From: Saccharothrix coeruleofusca
Lineage (GTDB): Bacteria > Actinomycetota > Actinomycetes > Mycobacteriales > Pseudonocardiaceae
Length of the DNA: 41,427 nucleotides
Direction of reading: 5' to 3'
NCBI RefSeq assembly: GCF_014648515.1
Contig: NZ_BMRG01000001.1
Span: forward strand, 652,443-693,869
Position numbers and translations under genes: made by a program. A model generated the notes under the pieces. The model was not told the DNA's origin, searched no databases, and was given only the letters and a program-made list of their open reading frames with translations. Below are positions 1-8,532 of the stretch, one piece after another (the first letter of the stretch is position 1; each line of letters opens with the position of its first letter).

Positions 1-286
1 CGTCGTGGCCCAGCGGCACGCGGCCGTAGCGGCTGAGCGCCAGCCACAGCGCGAACACCACGAAACCGGACGCGAGCAGCACGAACATCCAGCCCAGGTT
101 GGTGATCACCCAGCCGAGGGCGGCGTCGGAGGCGGCGGCCAGCGAGTCGGTGTGGGCGATCCCCCACACCACGAACGCGAGGGTGACCGCGGCGGCCACG
201 CCGAACACCACCCAGTCGGTGCGTCCGGGGGAGTCAGCGCGCGGCTCGCCCGGCAGGGGCTGCTCGATCTGAGGTTTCCGGGACAT
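1..286 (-). CDS. BCCT-family transporter, N-terminal part (cut by window edge)
   Basis: The minus-strand frame from an ATG at 286 stays open to the window edge and gives the first 95 residues. It shows a short polar N-terminus, one membrane segment around residues 24-44, a second around 60-85, and then SRYGRVPLG, which matches the conserved end of the first transmembrane pair in betaine/choline/carnitine transporters. Such carriers import quaternary ammonium osmolytes using an ion gradient. No clear ribosome binding site precedes the ATG, so the start is reasonable but not proven. The gene diverges from the copper operon on its right. Family call is fairly sure, substrate is unknown. Confidence 0.75.
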   Translation of the reverse strand, partial: MSRKPQIEQPLPGEPRADSPGRTDWVVFGVAAAVTLAFVVWGIAHTDSLAAASDAALGWVITNLGWMFVLLASGFVVFALWLALSRYGRVPLGHD

Positions 287-381
287 CACAACGGGCTAAC
301 ATACCTACCGCCGAACGGTCCAAGCCCGCCAGCGCGGGTAGCGGCTGCCATCGCCGCGCGCTGTTCTCCTACGCTCAGCAC

Positions 382-939
382 GTGACCACACGACCAGCAC
401 CGACCCGTCTCGCGCGGGCCGTCCTGCTGGCCGTCACCTCCGCCGCGCTCAGCGTGGCCGCGCACGGCGCGGCGGGCGGCGAGGTCACCGACTTCGCGCC
501 CGCCCTCCCGCTGACGCTGCTCATCGCGTTCGCGGGCACCGTGCTGGCGGAACGCGGTCGCAGCCCGTGGACGCTGCTGGCCACCCTCGGCGTCGCCCAG
601 GTCGGCCAGCACGTGCTGCTGAACCTGGGGGGCCACGACCACACGCGCGCACCGGGCCTGGACATCGACCCGGCGGCGATGACCGCCGCGCACGCGGTGG
701 CCGCGCTGCTCACCGGCCTGCTGCTGGCCAGGGCCGACGCCGTGCTCACCGCGCTGGCCAGGGCGCTGGCCGGGGTGCTGTCCCGGCTGCTGCCGGTGCC
801 GGGGGCACTGCCCCGGCCCGCCTCCCGCGTTCCCGCCCCCGTCCCGTCGACCGCGGCGAACGCGCTGGTCGACGTGCTGCTGCGGCGCGTGCACGGCCGC
901 CGCGGCCCCCCGTCGCCCCTGATCACCCGAGTCCACTGA
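382..939 (+). CDS. Unknown membrane protein, first gene of the copper operon
   Basis: A 185-residue protein with four probable membrane segments (about residues 13-32, 41-57, 63-81 and 99-122). Histidines at 28, 77, 85, 87 and 104 lie in or next to these segments, including GGHDHT in a loop. I do not recognise a named family. It reads into ycnI after a 28-base gap and shares its strand, so it very likely belongs to the same copper-handling operon. The GTG start has no Shine-Dalgarno sequence, but a TACGCT box lies six bases upstream, which would fit a leaderless mRNA (inference). The last 55 residues are Pro/Arg-rich and probably cytoplasmic. Confidence 0.7.
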   Translation: MTTRPAPTRLARAVLLAVTSAALSVAAHGAAGGEVTDFAPALPLTLLIAFAGTVLAERGRSPWTLLATLGVAQVGQHVLLNLGGHDHTRAPGLDIDPAAMTAAHAVAALLTGLLLARADAVLTALARALAGVLSRLLPVPGALPRPASRVPAPVPSTAANALVDVLLRRVHGRRGPPSPLITRVH

Positions 940-967
940 CACCTCCGGCAATCAGGAGCCACCCCCC

Positions 968-1723
968 ATGTCCCCCCACCGTTCCGGCGTGCGCGCGCTC
1001 GCCAAGGGCTCGGCCGTGCTCGCCACCGCGGGTTTCCTGGCGCTGAGCACGGCGGGCGCGGCCTCCGCGCACGTCACCGCCTCCACCCCGAAGGACGCCG
1101 TCCAGGGCGGCTACACCAAGGTCACCTTCCGGGTGCCCAACGAGCGCCCCGACGCGGGCACGGTCAAGCTGGAGCTGACCCTGCCCGCCGAGTACCCGCT
1201 GGCCTCGGTCAGCACCCGGCCGCTGCCCGGCTGGAAGGTCGAGGCGGTCAAGGCCGCGCTGGACAAGCCGGTGCGCAGCCACGGCCGCGAGATCACCGAG
1301 GCGGTGCGCACCGTGGTGTGGACCGCCGAGCCGGGTGTGCGCATCGAGCCCGGCCAGTTCAACGAGTTCGACCTGTCCATCGGGCCGCTGCCGGACAACA
1401 CCGAGCAGCTGCTGCTGCCCGCCAAGCAGACCTACGACAGCGGCGAGGTCGTGGACTGGAACGCCCCGCCGCCCGCCGAGGGCGCCGAGGAGCCCGAGCG
1501 GCCCGCGCCGGTGCTCAAGCTGGTCAAGGCCGACGATGACGACGACCACGGCACCGCCACGGCGTCCACCGAGAGCGACGACCAGGACTCCGCGTCCGCC
1601 TCGGGCCGGGACGACACCGCCCGCTGGCTGGGCGGCGCGGGCCTGGCGGTCGGCGCGCTGGGCCTCGGGCTGGGTGCGGGCGCGGTGCTGCGCTCCCGCC
1701 GCGCGGGCAAGCCGGTCGCATGA
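968..1723 (+). CDS. ycnI: YcnI-like copper-binding protein (DUF1775), membrane-anchored
   Basis: A 251-residue exported protein. A signal peptide ends in ASA and mature residue 1 is a histidine (His35), followed by VTAS. An N-terminal His directly after cleavage is the copper ligand (histidine brace) described for YcnI of Bacillus. The DUF1775 beta-sandwich spans about residues 35-185, then comes an Asp/Ser/Thr-rich linker with a DDDDDH run, a C-terminal membrane helix (about 218-243) and an RSRR stop-transfer. AGGAG sits 8 bases before the ATG. It overlaps copC by ATGA, so the two are translationally coupled. Role: binding or handing over copper outside the membrane, with CopC and CopD. Confidence 0.92.
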   Translation: MSPHRSGVRALAKGSAVLATAGFLALSTAGAASAHVTASTPKDAVQGGYTKVTFRVPNERPDAGTVKLELTLPAEYPLASVSTRPLPGWKVEAVKAALDKPVRSHGREITEAVRTVVWTAEPGVRIEPGQFNEFDLSIGPLPDNTEQLLLPAKQTYDSGEVVDWNAPPPAEGAEEPERPAPVLKLVKADDDDDHGTATASTESDDQDSASASGRDDTARWLGGAGLAVGALGLGLGAGAVLRSRRAGKPVA

Positions 1724-2277
1724 GCCGGGTCGTCTCGCTGCTGCTGTCCTGCCTGGTCGCGCTGACCGCGGCGGTGCTGACCGCGCCTGCCGCGCTCGCC
1801 CACAACGTGCTGATCAGCAGCGACCCCAAGGACGGGGCCGCGCTGGAGACCGGTCCGCAGTCGATCACGCTGACGTTCGACCAGCCCGTGAACGCGGGCG
1901 AGCGGTTCAACACCATCAGCGTGCTCGGCCCGGACGGCACGCACTGGGAGGCGGCGGGCGAGCCGACCGTGCGCGACAACTCGGTGGTGTTCCCGGTGCT
2001 CCCGCTCGGCCCCGCCGCCGAGTACACCGCGAACTACCGCGTCCTCTCCGCCGACGGCCACCCGGTGTCCGGGCAGCTGAAGTTCACGCTGACCAAGGCG
2101 GGCACCGGCACCCCGGCGCCCACCCCGGCGCAGGCCGCCGACGCGGTGGCCCCGGCCGGTGACGGCGGCGGCGTGCCGATCTGGGTGTGGATCGCCGGTG
2201 CCGCGCTCCTGCTGGGCGGCGGCGTGTTCTTCGCGCTGCGCGGCGGGGGCGGGGGCAAGGAGGACGCGGGCCGATGA
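1720..2277 (+). CDS. copC: CopC-domain copper-binding protein
   Basis: A 185-residue exported protein. The signal peptide ends ALA and the mature protein begins with His28, the first ligand of the CopC Cu(II) site. The CopC-like beta-barrel covers about residues 28-125 and includes the SADGHPVSG motif that carries the later conserved Asp and His ligands. A Pro/Ala linker and a C-terminal membrane helix (about 158-178) follow, so this form is tethered rather than free in the periplasm-like space. It overlaps the preceding ycnI and the following copD by ATGA at both ends. Confidence 0.93.
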   Translation: MSRVVSLLLSCLVALTAAVLTAPAALAHNVLISSDPKDGAALETGPQSITLTFDQPVNAGERFNTISVLGPDGTHWEAAGEPTVRDNSVVFPVLPLGPAAEYTANYRVLSADGHPVSGQLKFTLTKAGTGTPAPTPAQAADAVAPAGDGGGVPIWVWIAGAALLLGGGVFFALRGGGGGKEDAGR

Positions 2278-3287
2278 CCCTGAACCGGACCACCACCCCC
2301 GCCCGGCACCGGGTGCTCGGCGGCCTGCTGCTCGGCGGGCTGGCGGGCGTGCTGCTGGGCCTGGGGCTGTCGACCACCTCGGCGGTGGTCGGCGATCCGG
2401 GGGTGGTGGTCCAGGTCGGTCAGCCGGTCGTGCGGACCCTGCTGGACCTGGCCGCCACCGCCGTGGTCGGGTTGTCGCTGCTGCCCAAGCTGCTCGGCTT
2501 CAGCCGCCCGGCGCTCACCGAGCCGGTGATGCGGGTGGCCCGCCCGGCCGCGGTGGTGTTCGCCGCGGTGTGGGCGTTCACGGCGCTGCTGTCGATCGTC
2601 GTGCGCGCCTACGAGACGCGGCCGGACGTGCCGCTGACGCTCGGCGCGGTGGTCGACTACGTGCAGCGCGTCGGCGCGGGGCAGGGCCTGCTGTTCAGCG
2701 CGGTGTGCGCGCTGGCCTACGTCTGGATCGGCGTGCTGGCCGCGCGCAACGGCGAGTCCGTGCCCGCCGAGCTGCGCATCCTGGTGTCGATGTTCGGCCT
2801 GCTGCCGCTGCCGATCACCGGGCACGCGGCGAACTGGAAGTACCACGACTACTCCATGATCTCCATGGAGCTGCACGTGCTCGGCGCGGCCGCGTGGACC
2901 GGCGGGCTGGCCGCGCTGGTCGCCCTGGTCGCGCACCGGCGCGGACTGCTGGCCGAGGCGCTGCCGAAGTTCTCCAAGCTGGCCACCGCGTGCCTGGCCC
3001 TGGTGTCGGTGACCGGGGTGTTCAACGGGGTGCTGGAGCTGGCGCTCAACCCGGTGGTGACGCTGCCGGGGTCGCTGTTCACCACCTCGTACGGGCTGGT
3101 GCTGGTGGCCAAGGTGGTGTGCGCGGGGCTGCTGGCGGCGCTGGGGGCGAACATCCGCTGGCGGCTGCTGCCGCACATCGCGCAGCACAAGCCCACCGCG
3201 CTGGTGGGCTGGGCGTGCGTCGAGGTGACCGTCATGGGCGTCGCGTTCGGCCTGGCCGTGGTGCTCTCCCGCGCACCGGTCGCCTGA
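2274..3287 (+). CDS. copD: CopD-like copper import membrane protein
   Basis: A 337-residue polytopic membrane protein with about eight to nine hydrophobic helices. The start is the ATG overlapping the copC stop (ATGA), with AAGGAGG at 2257-2263, so longer upstream extensions are not needed. The central TGHAANW segment and the following H-D-Y-S-M, ELHVLGAAAWTGG stretch carry the histidines and aromatic residues conserved in the CopD family. CopD is thought to take copper delivered by CopC into the cytoplasm; in Bacillus the two are fused as YcnJ. Last gene of the operon; a strong hairpin follows. Confidence 0.92.
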   Translation: MTLNRTTTPARHRVLGGLLLGGLAGVLLGLGLSTTSAVVGDPGVVVQVGQPVVRTLLDLAATAVVGLSLLPKLLGFSRPALTEPVMRVARPAAVVFAAVWAFTALLSIVVRAYETRPDVPLTLGAVVDYVQRVGAGQGLLFSAVCALAYVWIGVLAARNGESVPAELRILVSMFGLLPLPITGHAANWKYHDYSMISMELHVLGAAAWTGGLAALVALVAHRRGLLAEALPKFSKLATACLALVSVTGVFNGVLELALNPVVTLPGSLFTTSYGLVLVAKVVCAGLLAALGANIRWRLLPHIAQHKPTALVGWACVEVTVMGVAFGLAVVLSRAPVA

Positions 3288-3294
3288 ACCGGGA

Positions 3295-3325
3295 GCAGGG
3301 GCGGCGGGAGTCCCGCCGCCCCTGC
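3295..3325. terminator. Bidirectional hairpin terminator
   Basis: Two perfect 15-base arms (3295-3309 and 3311-3325) around a tiny loop, GC-rich, sitting between the convergent ends of copD and the serine hydrolase. No long T run, as is usual for high-GC Actinobacteria. Confidence 0.8.
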
Positions 3326-3328
3326 GGC

Positions 3329-4534
3329 TCACCTGGTGCCGCAGAGCGCGTGGTCGACCAGCTCGCGCACCGGGTCGCCGGTCACCGCCGGGGCGCCCGG
3401 CCGGGGCACCATCGAGTCGGTGTTGACCGACACCACGACGCTGCGGCTGCCGTCGGAGGTGACGCCGTTGCGGGTCATGAAGCCCATGATGTCGCCGCCG
3501 TGCGACCAGAGGCCGCCGCACTCGTTGGGCATCCACATGATGCCCAGCCCGTAGCGCACGCCCGGCCACGCCGCCTCGAAGGCGGGCGCGGGCACCGTCC
3601 TGGTCATCTCGGCGAACTGCGCCGGGCGCAGCACCCTGCCGCTGAACAGGGCGCGCAGGAACTTGTTGCCGTCCTCGGTGGTGGTGATCATCTCGCCCGC
3701 CGCGCCGCCCCACGACGGGTTCTGCAGGGTCACGTCGACGGCCTCGCCGTAGCGCGGGTCCTCCGGGTCGGCTTCGATCCCCTTCTCCGGGAACCGCTCG
3801 TAGCCCCTGGCGTGCGGGGCGGGCAGGTGCGGGGAGGTGCCGGGCAGGGAGGTGCCGCTCAGGCCGAGCGGCTTGACGATGCGGTCGCGCACCTCCTGCT
3901 GCCAGGTGCGGCCGGTGACCCGCTCGATGATCATGCCCGCCAGCGCGTAGCCGGTGTTGGAGTACAGCCAGTCCTGCCCCGGCTGGAACGTCGGCGGCTT
4001 GGCCACCGCCTTGGCGACCGCCTCCCGCGCGGTCATCGTGGTGAAGCGGTTGCGCATGAAGCCCTCCTCCGCGAACAGGTGGGGAAACTCCAGGACGTAG
4101 TTGCGCAGTCCGCTGGTGTGCTGGAGCAACTGCCGCACGGTGATCTTCGAGCCGTCGTTGCCGTTGCCCGCGACGACGCCGGGCAGCCAGCGCTCGACGG
4201 TGTCGTCCAGCGACAACCTGCCCTCGCCGACCAGCTGGAGCACGGTCACCGCGACGAAGGGCTTGGTGAAGCTGCCCGCGCGGAACTTCGCCTCCCACGG
4301 CACCGGCGTCCGGCGGCGCACGTCGCCGTGGCCGCTGCGCACCCTGACCTCGCCGCGCGGGGTGTCCAGCTCGACCAGCACGCCGGGCGCGCCCTGGGCC
4401 AGCAGGGCGTCCGCGTCCCGCTGGAGGACCTTCGCCTCCGGGCGGTGCGCGCCCGCCGTCCCGGCTGTCGCGCTCACCGCCGTGGTGCCCAGCACCGCCG
4501 TCATCGCCACCATCACCGCAACCGTTCGCTTCAT
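3329..4534 (-). CDS. Secreted beta-lactamase-fold serine hydrolase (DD-carboxypeptidase-like)
   Basis: A 401-residue protein of the class C beta-lactamase/DD-peptidase fold (Pfam Beta-lactamase). A signal peptide covers about residues 1-29. The catalytic set is complete: SFTK at 88-91 (nucleophile and general base), YSN at 191-193, and HGG at 345-347 in place of KTG. Relatives are secreted D-Ala-D-Ala carboxypeptidases, esterases or aminopeptidases, so the substrate cannot be fixed from sequence alone. It is transcribed away from the NmrA-like gene and ends against copD; no operon partner is visible. Confidence 0.88.
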   Translation of the reverse strand: MKRTVAVMVAMTAVLGTTAVSATAGTAGAHRPEAKVLQRDADALLAQGAPGVLVELDTPRGEVRVRSGHGDVRRRTPVPWEAKFRAGSFTKPFVAVTVLQLVGEGRLSLDDTVERWLPGVVAGNGNDGSKITVRQLLQHTSGLRNYVLEFPHLFAEEGFMRNRFTTMTAREAVAKAVAKPPTFQPGQDWLYSNTGYALAGMIIERVTGRTWQQEVRDRIVKPLGLSGTSLPGTSPHLPAPHARGYERFPEKGIEADPEDPRYGEAVDVTLQNPSWGGAAGEMITTTEDGNKFLRALFSGRVLRPAQFAEMTRTVPAPAFEAAWPGVRYGLGIMWMPNECGGLWSHGGDIMGFMTRNGVTSDGSRSVVVSVNTDSMVPRPGAPAVTGDPVRELVDHALCGTR

Positions 4535-4592
4535 GGGAGCAACGCTATGGACGGCAAAGCCGCTGGTCGTCGCCCCGCGACGGGATCTTGGT

Positions 4593-4610
4593 CTACCTAG
4601 GAGGAGGTAG
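4593..4610. promoter_or_regulatory. Inverted repeat in the 4535-4814 gap
   Basis: CTACCT and AGGTAG face each other across the six bases AGGAGG. It lies in the 280-base divergent gap between the serine hydrolase and the NmrA-like gene, which otherwise holds no gene. It could be an operator for either gene; there is no neighbouring regulator to assign it to. Confidence 0.3.
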
Positions 4611-4814
4611 CGGGGGCAGTCTTACGGTGTATCCGGCGAGGGTTCTCGTACTCCTGCGGTCTACCGGAGCCCCTAGGGTTCGCTGCTCCCGGCCGGCGTA
4701 CCAGGCCCAGCGGAATTTCCGAGCCGGGCGGGTATTCGGCGCGGGCCGCCTGCCGAACCACCTGGTCAGCCGCCTGGTGTCACAGTTGTCGTACCCCTTT
4801 GGTGAACTGACCCC

Positions 4815-5570
4815 ATGAGCGAGAAGCCGATCTTGGTACTGGGGGCCACCGGCACGACCGGCAGGCGGGTCGCCGCGCTGCTCACCGGCGCGGGCCACGA
4901 GGTCCGGGCCGCCTCGCGCGCGGGCGGCGCGCGGTTCGACTGGACCGACCGCGACACCTGGACCGCCGCGCTCGACGGCGTCGAGCGGGTGTACCTGATG
5001 GCGCCGCACGAGCTGCCCGTCGACCCCGAGTTCGTCCACGCCGCGGTGCGCGGCGGCGTGCGGCGGCTGGTGCTGCTGTCCAGCCGGGGCATCGAGGAGA
5101 TGCGCGACGAGCGGCTGCTGGCCGCCGAGCGGACCGTGCGCGAGTCCGGCGCGGACTGGACCGTCGTGCGGGCGGACTGGTTCAACCAGAACTTCGACGA
5201 GGGGTTCTTCCGGCCCGCCGTGCTGGCGGGCGAGCTGGTGCTGCCCGTCGGCGACACCAAGCAGGGGTTCGTGGACGCCGACGACATCGCCGCGGTCGCC
5301 GCCGCGGCGCTCACCGAACCGGGGCACGAGGGGCGCTCCTACGAGCTGACCGGCCCGCAGGCGCTGTCGTTCCGCGAGGCGCTGGACGTCATCGGCGAGG
5401 TGACCGGTCGGGAGATCGCCTTCCGCGGCGAGTCCGACGGGACCGGCCCGTGGGACGCGCTGACCGACACCACGCCCACCGACGCGGTGACGCGGGTCAC
5501 CGGGCGCGAGCCGAGGAGCTTCCGCGAGTACGCCGAGCGGGCCGCCGCCACCGGGGCGTGGCGCCGCTGA
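4815..5570 (+). CDS. NmrA-like NAD(P)-binding reductase
   Basis: A 251-residue atypical short-chain reductase. The N-terminus LVLGATGTTGRRVA forms the Rossmann nucleotide loop of the NmrA/HSCARG type. The usual YxxxK catalytic pair is not evident, as in NmrA-like redox sensors and NAD(P)H:quinone oxidoreductase-type proteins. VLLSSRGIEE near residue 95 marks the following strand and the C-terminal half carries the substrate lobe. Single gene with its own upstream region. Whether it is an enzyme or a nucleotide sensor cannot be said. Confidence 0.85.
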   Translation: MSEKPILVLGATGTTGRRVAALLTGAGHEVRAASRAGGARFDWTDRDTWTAALDGVERVYLMAPHELPVDPEFVHAAVRGGVRRLVLLSSRGIEEMRDERLLAAERTVRESGADWTVVRADWFNQNFDEGFFRPAVLAGELVLPVGDTKQGFVDADDIAAVAAAALTEPGHEGRSYELTGPQALSFREALDVIGEVTGREIAFRGESDGTGPWDALTDTTPTDAVTRVTGREPRSFREYAERAAATGAWRR

Positions 5571-5617
5571 CCGGTCGGTGAACGGCGCTCACCGTGCGAC
5601 GAGCTGCGCCGATCGGT

Positions 5618-5947
5618 CTAATCCTTGATCACCCGAGTTGTCCGGTCCGCGCGCAGGTGGGTGAGCTGGGTCACCACCCGCCTGCCGCGCCGGTCCAGCT
5701 CGCGGCCGTCGATCCAGCCGTTGGCGTAGTAGCGGTAGTCCTGGGCCAGCTTGACCAGCTCGGCCAGGTAGTCCGCGGAGCGGCGGCGGCGCTGCTCGTC
5801 GAACGAGGCCAGCAGCGGCAGCTGGGTGTCGACCACCTGGTCGAGCATCCGGGCGGCCTTCAAGGCGCGGCGCGCGCGCCACCGCCTCGTCCCCAGGGCC
5901 TGTCCGATCCCACGCACCGGCAGCTCACCTCGCCCTCGAGTCGGCAC
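5618..5947 (-). CDS. Small unknown helical protein
   Basis: I do not recognise this 109-residue protein. The first 35 residues are very basic (RGRGE, TRRWRARRALK), followed by amphipathic helices with SADYLAELVKLAQDYRYYANGWIDG in the middle, a pattern that looks like a real folded protein. An alternative GTG at 5917, with GAGG ten bases before it, would give a 99-residue form and may be the better start. It stands alone, facing the end of the NmrA-like gene. Confidence 0.6.
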   Translation of the reverse strand: MPTRGRGELPVRGIGQALGTRRWRARRALKAARMLDQVVDTQLPLLASFDEQRRRRSADYLAELVKLAQDYRYYANGWIDGRELDRRGRRVVTQLTHLRADRTTRVIKD

Positions 5948-6038
5948 CCGAACCTAGGGCACCGACAACTCCCCGTCGATGGCCCAGTCGCAAACACAGG
6001 GGTCGTCGTTACCCGTTCGTGTTACCGATCACGTGCGA

Positions 6039-6983
6039 TCAGCGGTATGGGGACCACGGCGTGGCGGTGTCGCCGTCGCGCAGCGCCCGCAGGCGTCGCC
6101 GCAGCTCGGCCCGCACCTCCGGGTGGCTGCGCAGGATCGGCAGCACGCTGGTGGTCAGCTTCAGCTCGCGCACGTCCCGCAGCAGCCCGAACCCCGGCCA
6201 CCGGGTCACGTCGAAGCCGTACTCGTCGGCCAGCTGCCGGTACCACCGCTCCGGGTGGCCGAACCGGGCGACGCCCACCGGCAGCGTGCTCAGGTCCCAC
6301 TCCCTCGGCCCGACGCTGGTGGAGTCGAAGTCGCAGATCACCGGCCCGTCCGGGCTCGGGATCAGGTTGCCCAGGTGCGCGTCGCCGTGCAGCACGCCCA
6401 CCGGCAGCGCGGGCTCCAGCCCGGCCAGCCGCCCGGCCAGGTCGGCGCAGCGCTCCTCCAGGAACCGGCGGTCGCCCGGCGCCAGCTCCTCGGCGTCGGC
6501 GATGCGCCGGTGCACGTCGTCCAGCGGCGCCCAGCGGGGCAGCTCGAAGTCCGGCTCGGGCAGCTGGTGCACCAGGCACAGCAGCCTGCCCAGGTCGCGG
6601 CCGTCCACCGGCCGACCGCCGGAGGGCACGGTGTGCCACAGCGTCGCCAGGTGCTCCCCCACGGCCACCGGTTGCGGCACGTCGACCAGCCGGACCGCGG
6701 GCACGCCGTGGTCGGCCAGCCAGCGGGCCACCCGGACCACCTTGTGCGCGCGGTGGCGCAGCGCCATCGACCCGACGATGCGCACCACCACCCGGTCCTC
6801 GGGCAGGTCGTACACGGCGTTGCTGGTGAACTTGACCAGCCGCGCGCCGCGGTGCGACAGCCCCAGGTCGGCGCAGAGCTGCTCCAGCACCGCCGTCAGC
6901 GCGGCGGGGGTGAACCGGCCGTCCAGCGGATCAGGCCGCGCTGTCGCTGCCGGTGAACCTGGCCACGCGCTCGGCCAGCTCAC
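6039..6983 (-). CDS. Aminoglycoside-phosphotransferase-like small-molecule kinase
   Basis: A 314-residue protein of the APH/choline-kinase fold. The catalytic loop is LHGDAHLGN (about residues 200-208, the Brenner-type HxDxxxxN) and the metal-binding segment is CDFDSTSVGPREWD. The N-lobe has the VVVRIVG strand in the position of the ATP lysine segment. The GTG start lies 53 bases inside the end of the upstream XRE-TPR gene, an unusually deep overlap; no closer in-frame start was found before the conserved LDGRF segment. The phosphate acceptor is unknown; close coupling to a regulator argues for a signalling or small-metabolite role rather than drug resistance (inference). Confidence 0.85.
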   Translation of the reverse strand: MSWPSAWPGSPAATARPDPLDGRFTPAALTAVLEQLCADLGLSHRGARLVKFTSNAVYDLPEDRVVVRIVGSMALRHRAHKVVRVARWLADHGVPAVRLVDVPQPVAVGEHLATLWHTVPSGGRPVDGRDLGRLLCLVHQLPEPDFELPRWAPLDDVHRRIADAEELAPGDRRFLEERCADLAGRLAGLEPALPVGVLHGDAHLGNLIPSPDGPVICDFDSTSVGPREWDLSTLPVGVARFGHPERWYRQLADEYGFDVTRWPGFGLLRDVRELKLTTSVLPILRSHPEVRAELRRRLRALRDGDTATPWSPYR

Positions 6984-8316
6984 GGGCGTCGGGGTTGTTG
7001 CGGCGCTTCTCCGCCTCGTGCTGCAGCGGCCGCATCCGGTCCTTGGTGCGCACCGACTTCAACCCCTCGGACAGCTCGATCGCCTGGCGGCCGACCCTGG
7101 CGCCGTGGTCGATGTCGCCCTCCAGCAGGTGGTTGATCGACAGCGAGGTGAGGTTGAACGAGCGGCTGCGGCTCATGTCCTCGCCGTACCCGCTGATCGC
7201 CTTGGTCAGCGCCGGGATGGCCAGGCGGGTGTACTTCTTCGCGTCCACGGTCTGCGCCAGCTCGGTGTGCACCGTGCCGATCATCGCCGACAGGTCGTTG
7301 GCGTCGAAGAACTTGGCCCAGGCGGGCGCCTCGGCGACGTTGGCCCTGGCGAACTCGTCGCGCGCCCGGCCGAGCAGCTTGATCGCCTGGTCGTCGGCGC
7401 CCATCTTGGCGTAGGCCCACGCCTCGTTGGCGCACAGGATGCCCACCGCCAGCTCGGAGCCGGAGTCCAGCGCGGCCAGCTGGCCGAGCTGGAAGACCTT
7501 CAGCGCGTCGTCGGGGGCGTTCTGGTGCAGGTAGACCCGGCCCATCCGGTACAGGATGTTGGCCACCAGCTCTTCCTTGCGGCCCTGCTTGGCCAGCCCG
7601 AGCGCCTGCCCGAAGTGGTTGCGGGCCGAGTCGTACAGACCGGTGTCGAACGAGGTCCAGCCCGCGAGGTTGTGCAGGTCGGCCAGCGCCACGTAGAGCC
7701 GCTCCTTGACCAGGTCGGTGGCGTTCGCGCCGAGCATCTGCTGCCCCCACGACAGCTGCGCCACCACCGCGTCGCGGCAGGAGCCGCCGCCGTACTGGTA
7801 GTCCAGCGTGCGCAACGCCCGTGTGGCCGCCTCGACCTGCCGGACGTCGGTCATGCCGATGCGCCCTGGAGCCGGAGTCTGCGCGGGCGACGAAGCCCAA
7901 GACCCGGAGTCCGTGCCGAACACGGCCGCGCCAACGGTGATGGCGGCGGCGTGCGCGAGGAACTTCCGACGCTTCACCGACTCGTCCTCCTCAGAATGGG
8001 GTGCCTCCGATGTGGCGGCCACCCGCACTGCCGTGGCCTCGTCGTAGGCGAGGCCCATGTATCCCCTGGGGACACCCAGTCCCTGGGCGATCCTGGCCAG
8101 GACGTCGTAGGCCATGACCTGACGACCCTTGAGGATCTCCGAGACCTCGGACTGCGACTGGCCCGTGAGCGCCGCGATCTGGCGCTGGGACACGCCGTGC
8201 CTGCGGAGCAGCCGGTACACCGAGCTGATCTCGCGCTTGGCCAGCGCGTCCCGCATCTCCTGCTGGTCCCACACCTCTGGTGTAACAGGAGAGCCTTGCG
8301 AACCGATGGTGTTCAA
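6931..8316 (-). CDS. XRE-type HTH regulator with TPR domain
   Basis: A 461-residue regulator. The XRE helix-turn-helix lies at about 43-62 (SQRQIAALTGQSQSEVSEIL), residues 114-135 form KRRKFLAHAAA plus a hydrophobic stretch that resembles a twin-arginine signal, and about 150-440 are TPR-like helical repeats (for example YDSARNHFGQALGLAKQGRK). Similar HTH-TPR proteins in Streptomyces act in development and antibiotic control. The start is a TTG, chosen because GAGGGGG lies five bases upstream while later GTG/ATG codons lack a site. It heads a two-gene unit with the overlapping phosphotransferase gene and is divergent from a small unknown gene. Confidence 0.9.
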   Translation of the reverse strand: MNTIGSQGSPVTPEVWDQQEMRDALAKREISSVYRLLRRHGVSQRQIAALTGQSQSEVSEILKGRQVMAYDVLARIAQGLGVPRGYMGLAYDEATAVRVAATSEAPHSEEDESVKRRKFLAHAAAITVGAAVFGTDSGSWASSPAQTPAPGRIGMTDVRQVEAATRALRTLDYQYGGGSCRDAVVAQLSWGQQMLGANATDLVKERLYVALADLHNLAGWTSFDTGLYDSARNHFGQALGLAKQGRKEELVANILYRMGRVYLHQNAPDDALKVFQLGQLAALDSGSELAVGILCANEAWAYAKMGADDQAIKLLGRARDEFARANVAEAPAWAKFFDANDLSAMIGTVHTELAQTVDAKKYTRLAIPALTKAISGYGEDMSRSRSFNLTSLSINHLLEGDIDHGARVGRQAIELSEGLKSVRTKDRMRPLQHEAEKRRNNPDARELAERVARFTGSDSAA

Positions 8317-8532
8317 TTGCGCCCCCTCACAGTCCTCTGGGCGTCAACGGCAGAGTAGGGGCATTCCGCCGGCGGCGAGAAGTGCCGATCGGCGAGGCTG
8401 ATCGGCCCTGCCGAACTCCGTTGACCGCTTACCGTGGAACGGGCACCGGCCACCGCTGCGAGTCCCCGTTCCGCCGTGAATCATCGCAATCTGAGTTCCG
8501 GTAAGCGAGCGAGCACGGAGAGGAACACGGAC
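8317..8532. promoter_or_regulatory. Divergent promoter region
   Basis: 216 bases between the XRE-TPR gene and the divergent small gene. It contains the palindrome GCCGATCGGC near 8383-8392 with a partial copy (CTGATCGGCC) just downstream, a TTGACC box at 8421-8426, and an 8-base inverted pair GGAACGGG (8436-8443) / CCCGTTCC (8465-8472). No gene is seen in it. The palindrome is a candidate site for autoregulation by the XRE protein (inference). Confidence 0.4.

Noticed and set aside
2034-4298. Very long open frame on the minus strand across the copper operon
   Set aside because: It is a shadow of copC/copD on the other strand; composition is Arg/Gly/His/Gln-rich without domains, while the plus-strand genes have clear families and coupled starts.
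4588-4818. 76-residue open frame before the NmrA-like gene
   Set aside because: No ribosome binding site and atypical composition; it lies in a promoter gap.
6039-6983. Aminoglycoside resistance gene
   Set aside because: The fold matches, but so do many kinases of other small molecules; nothing in the sequence or context points to drug resistance.
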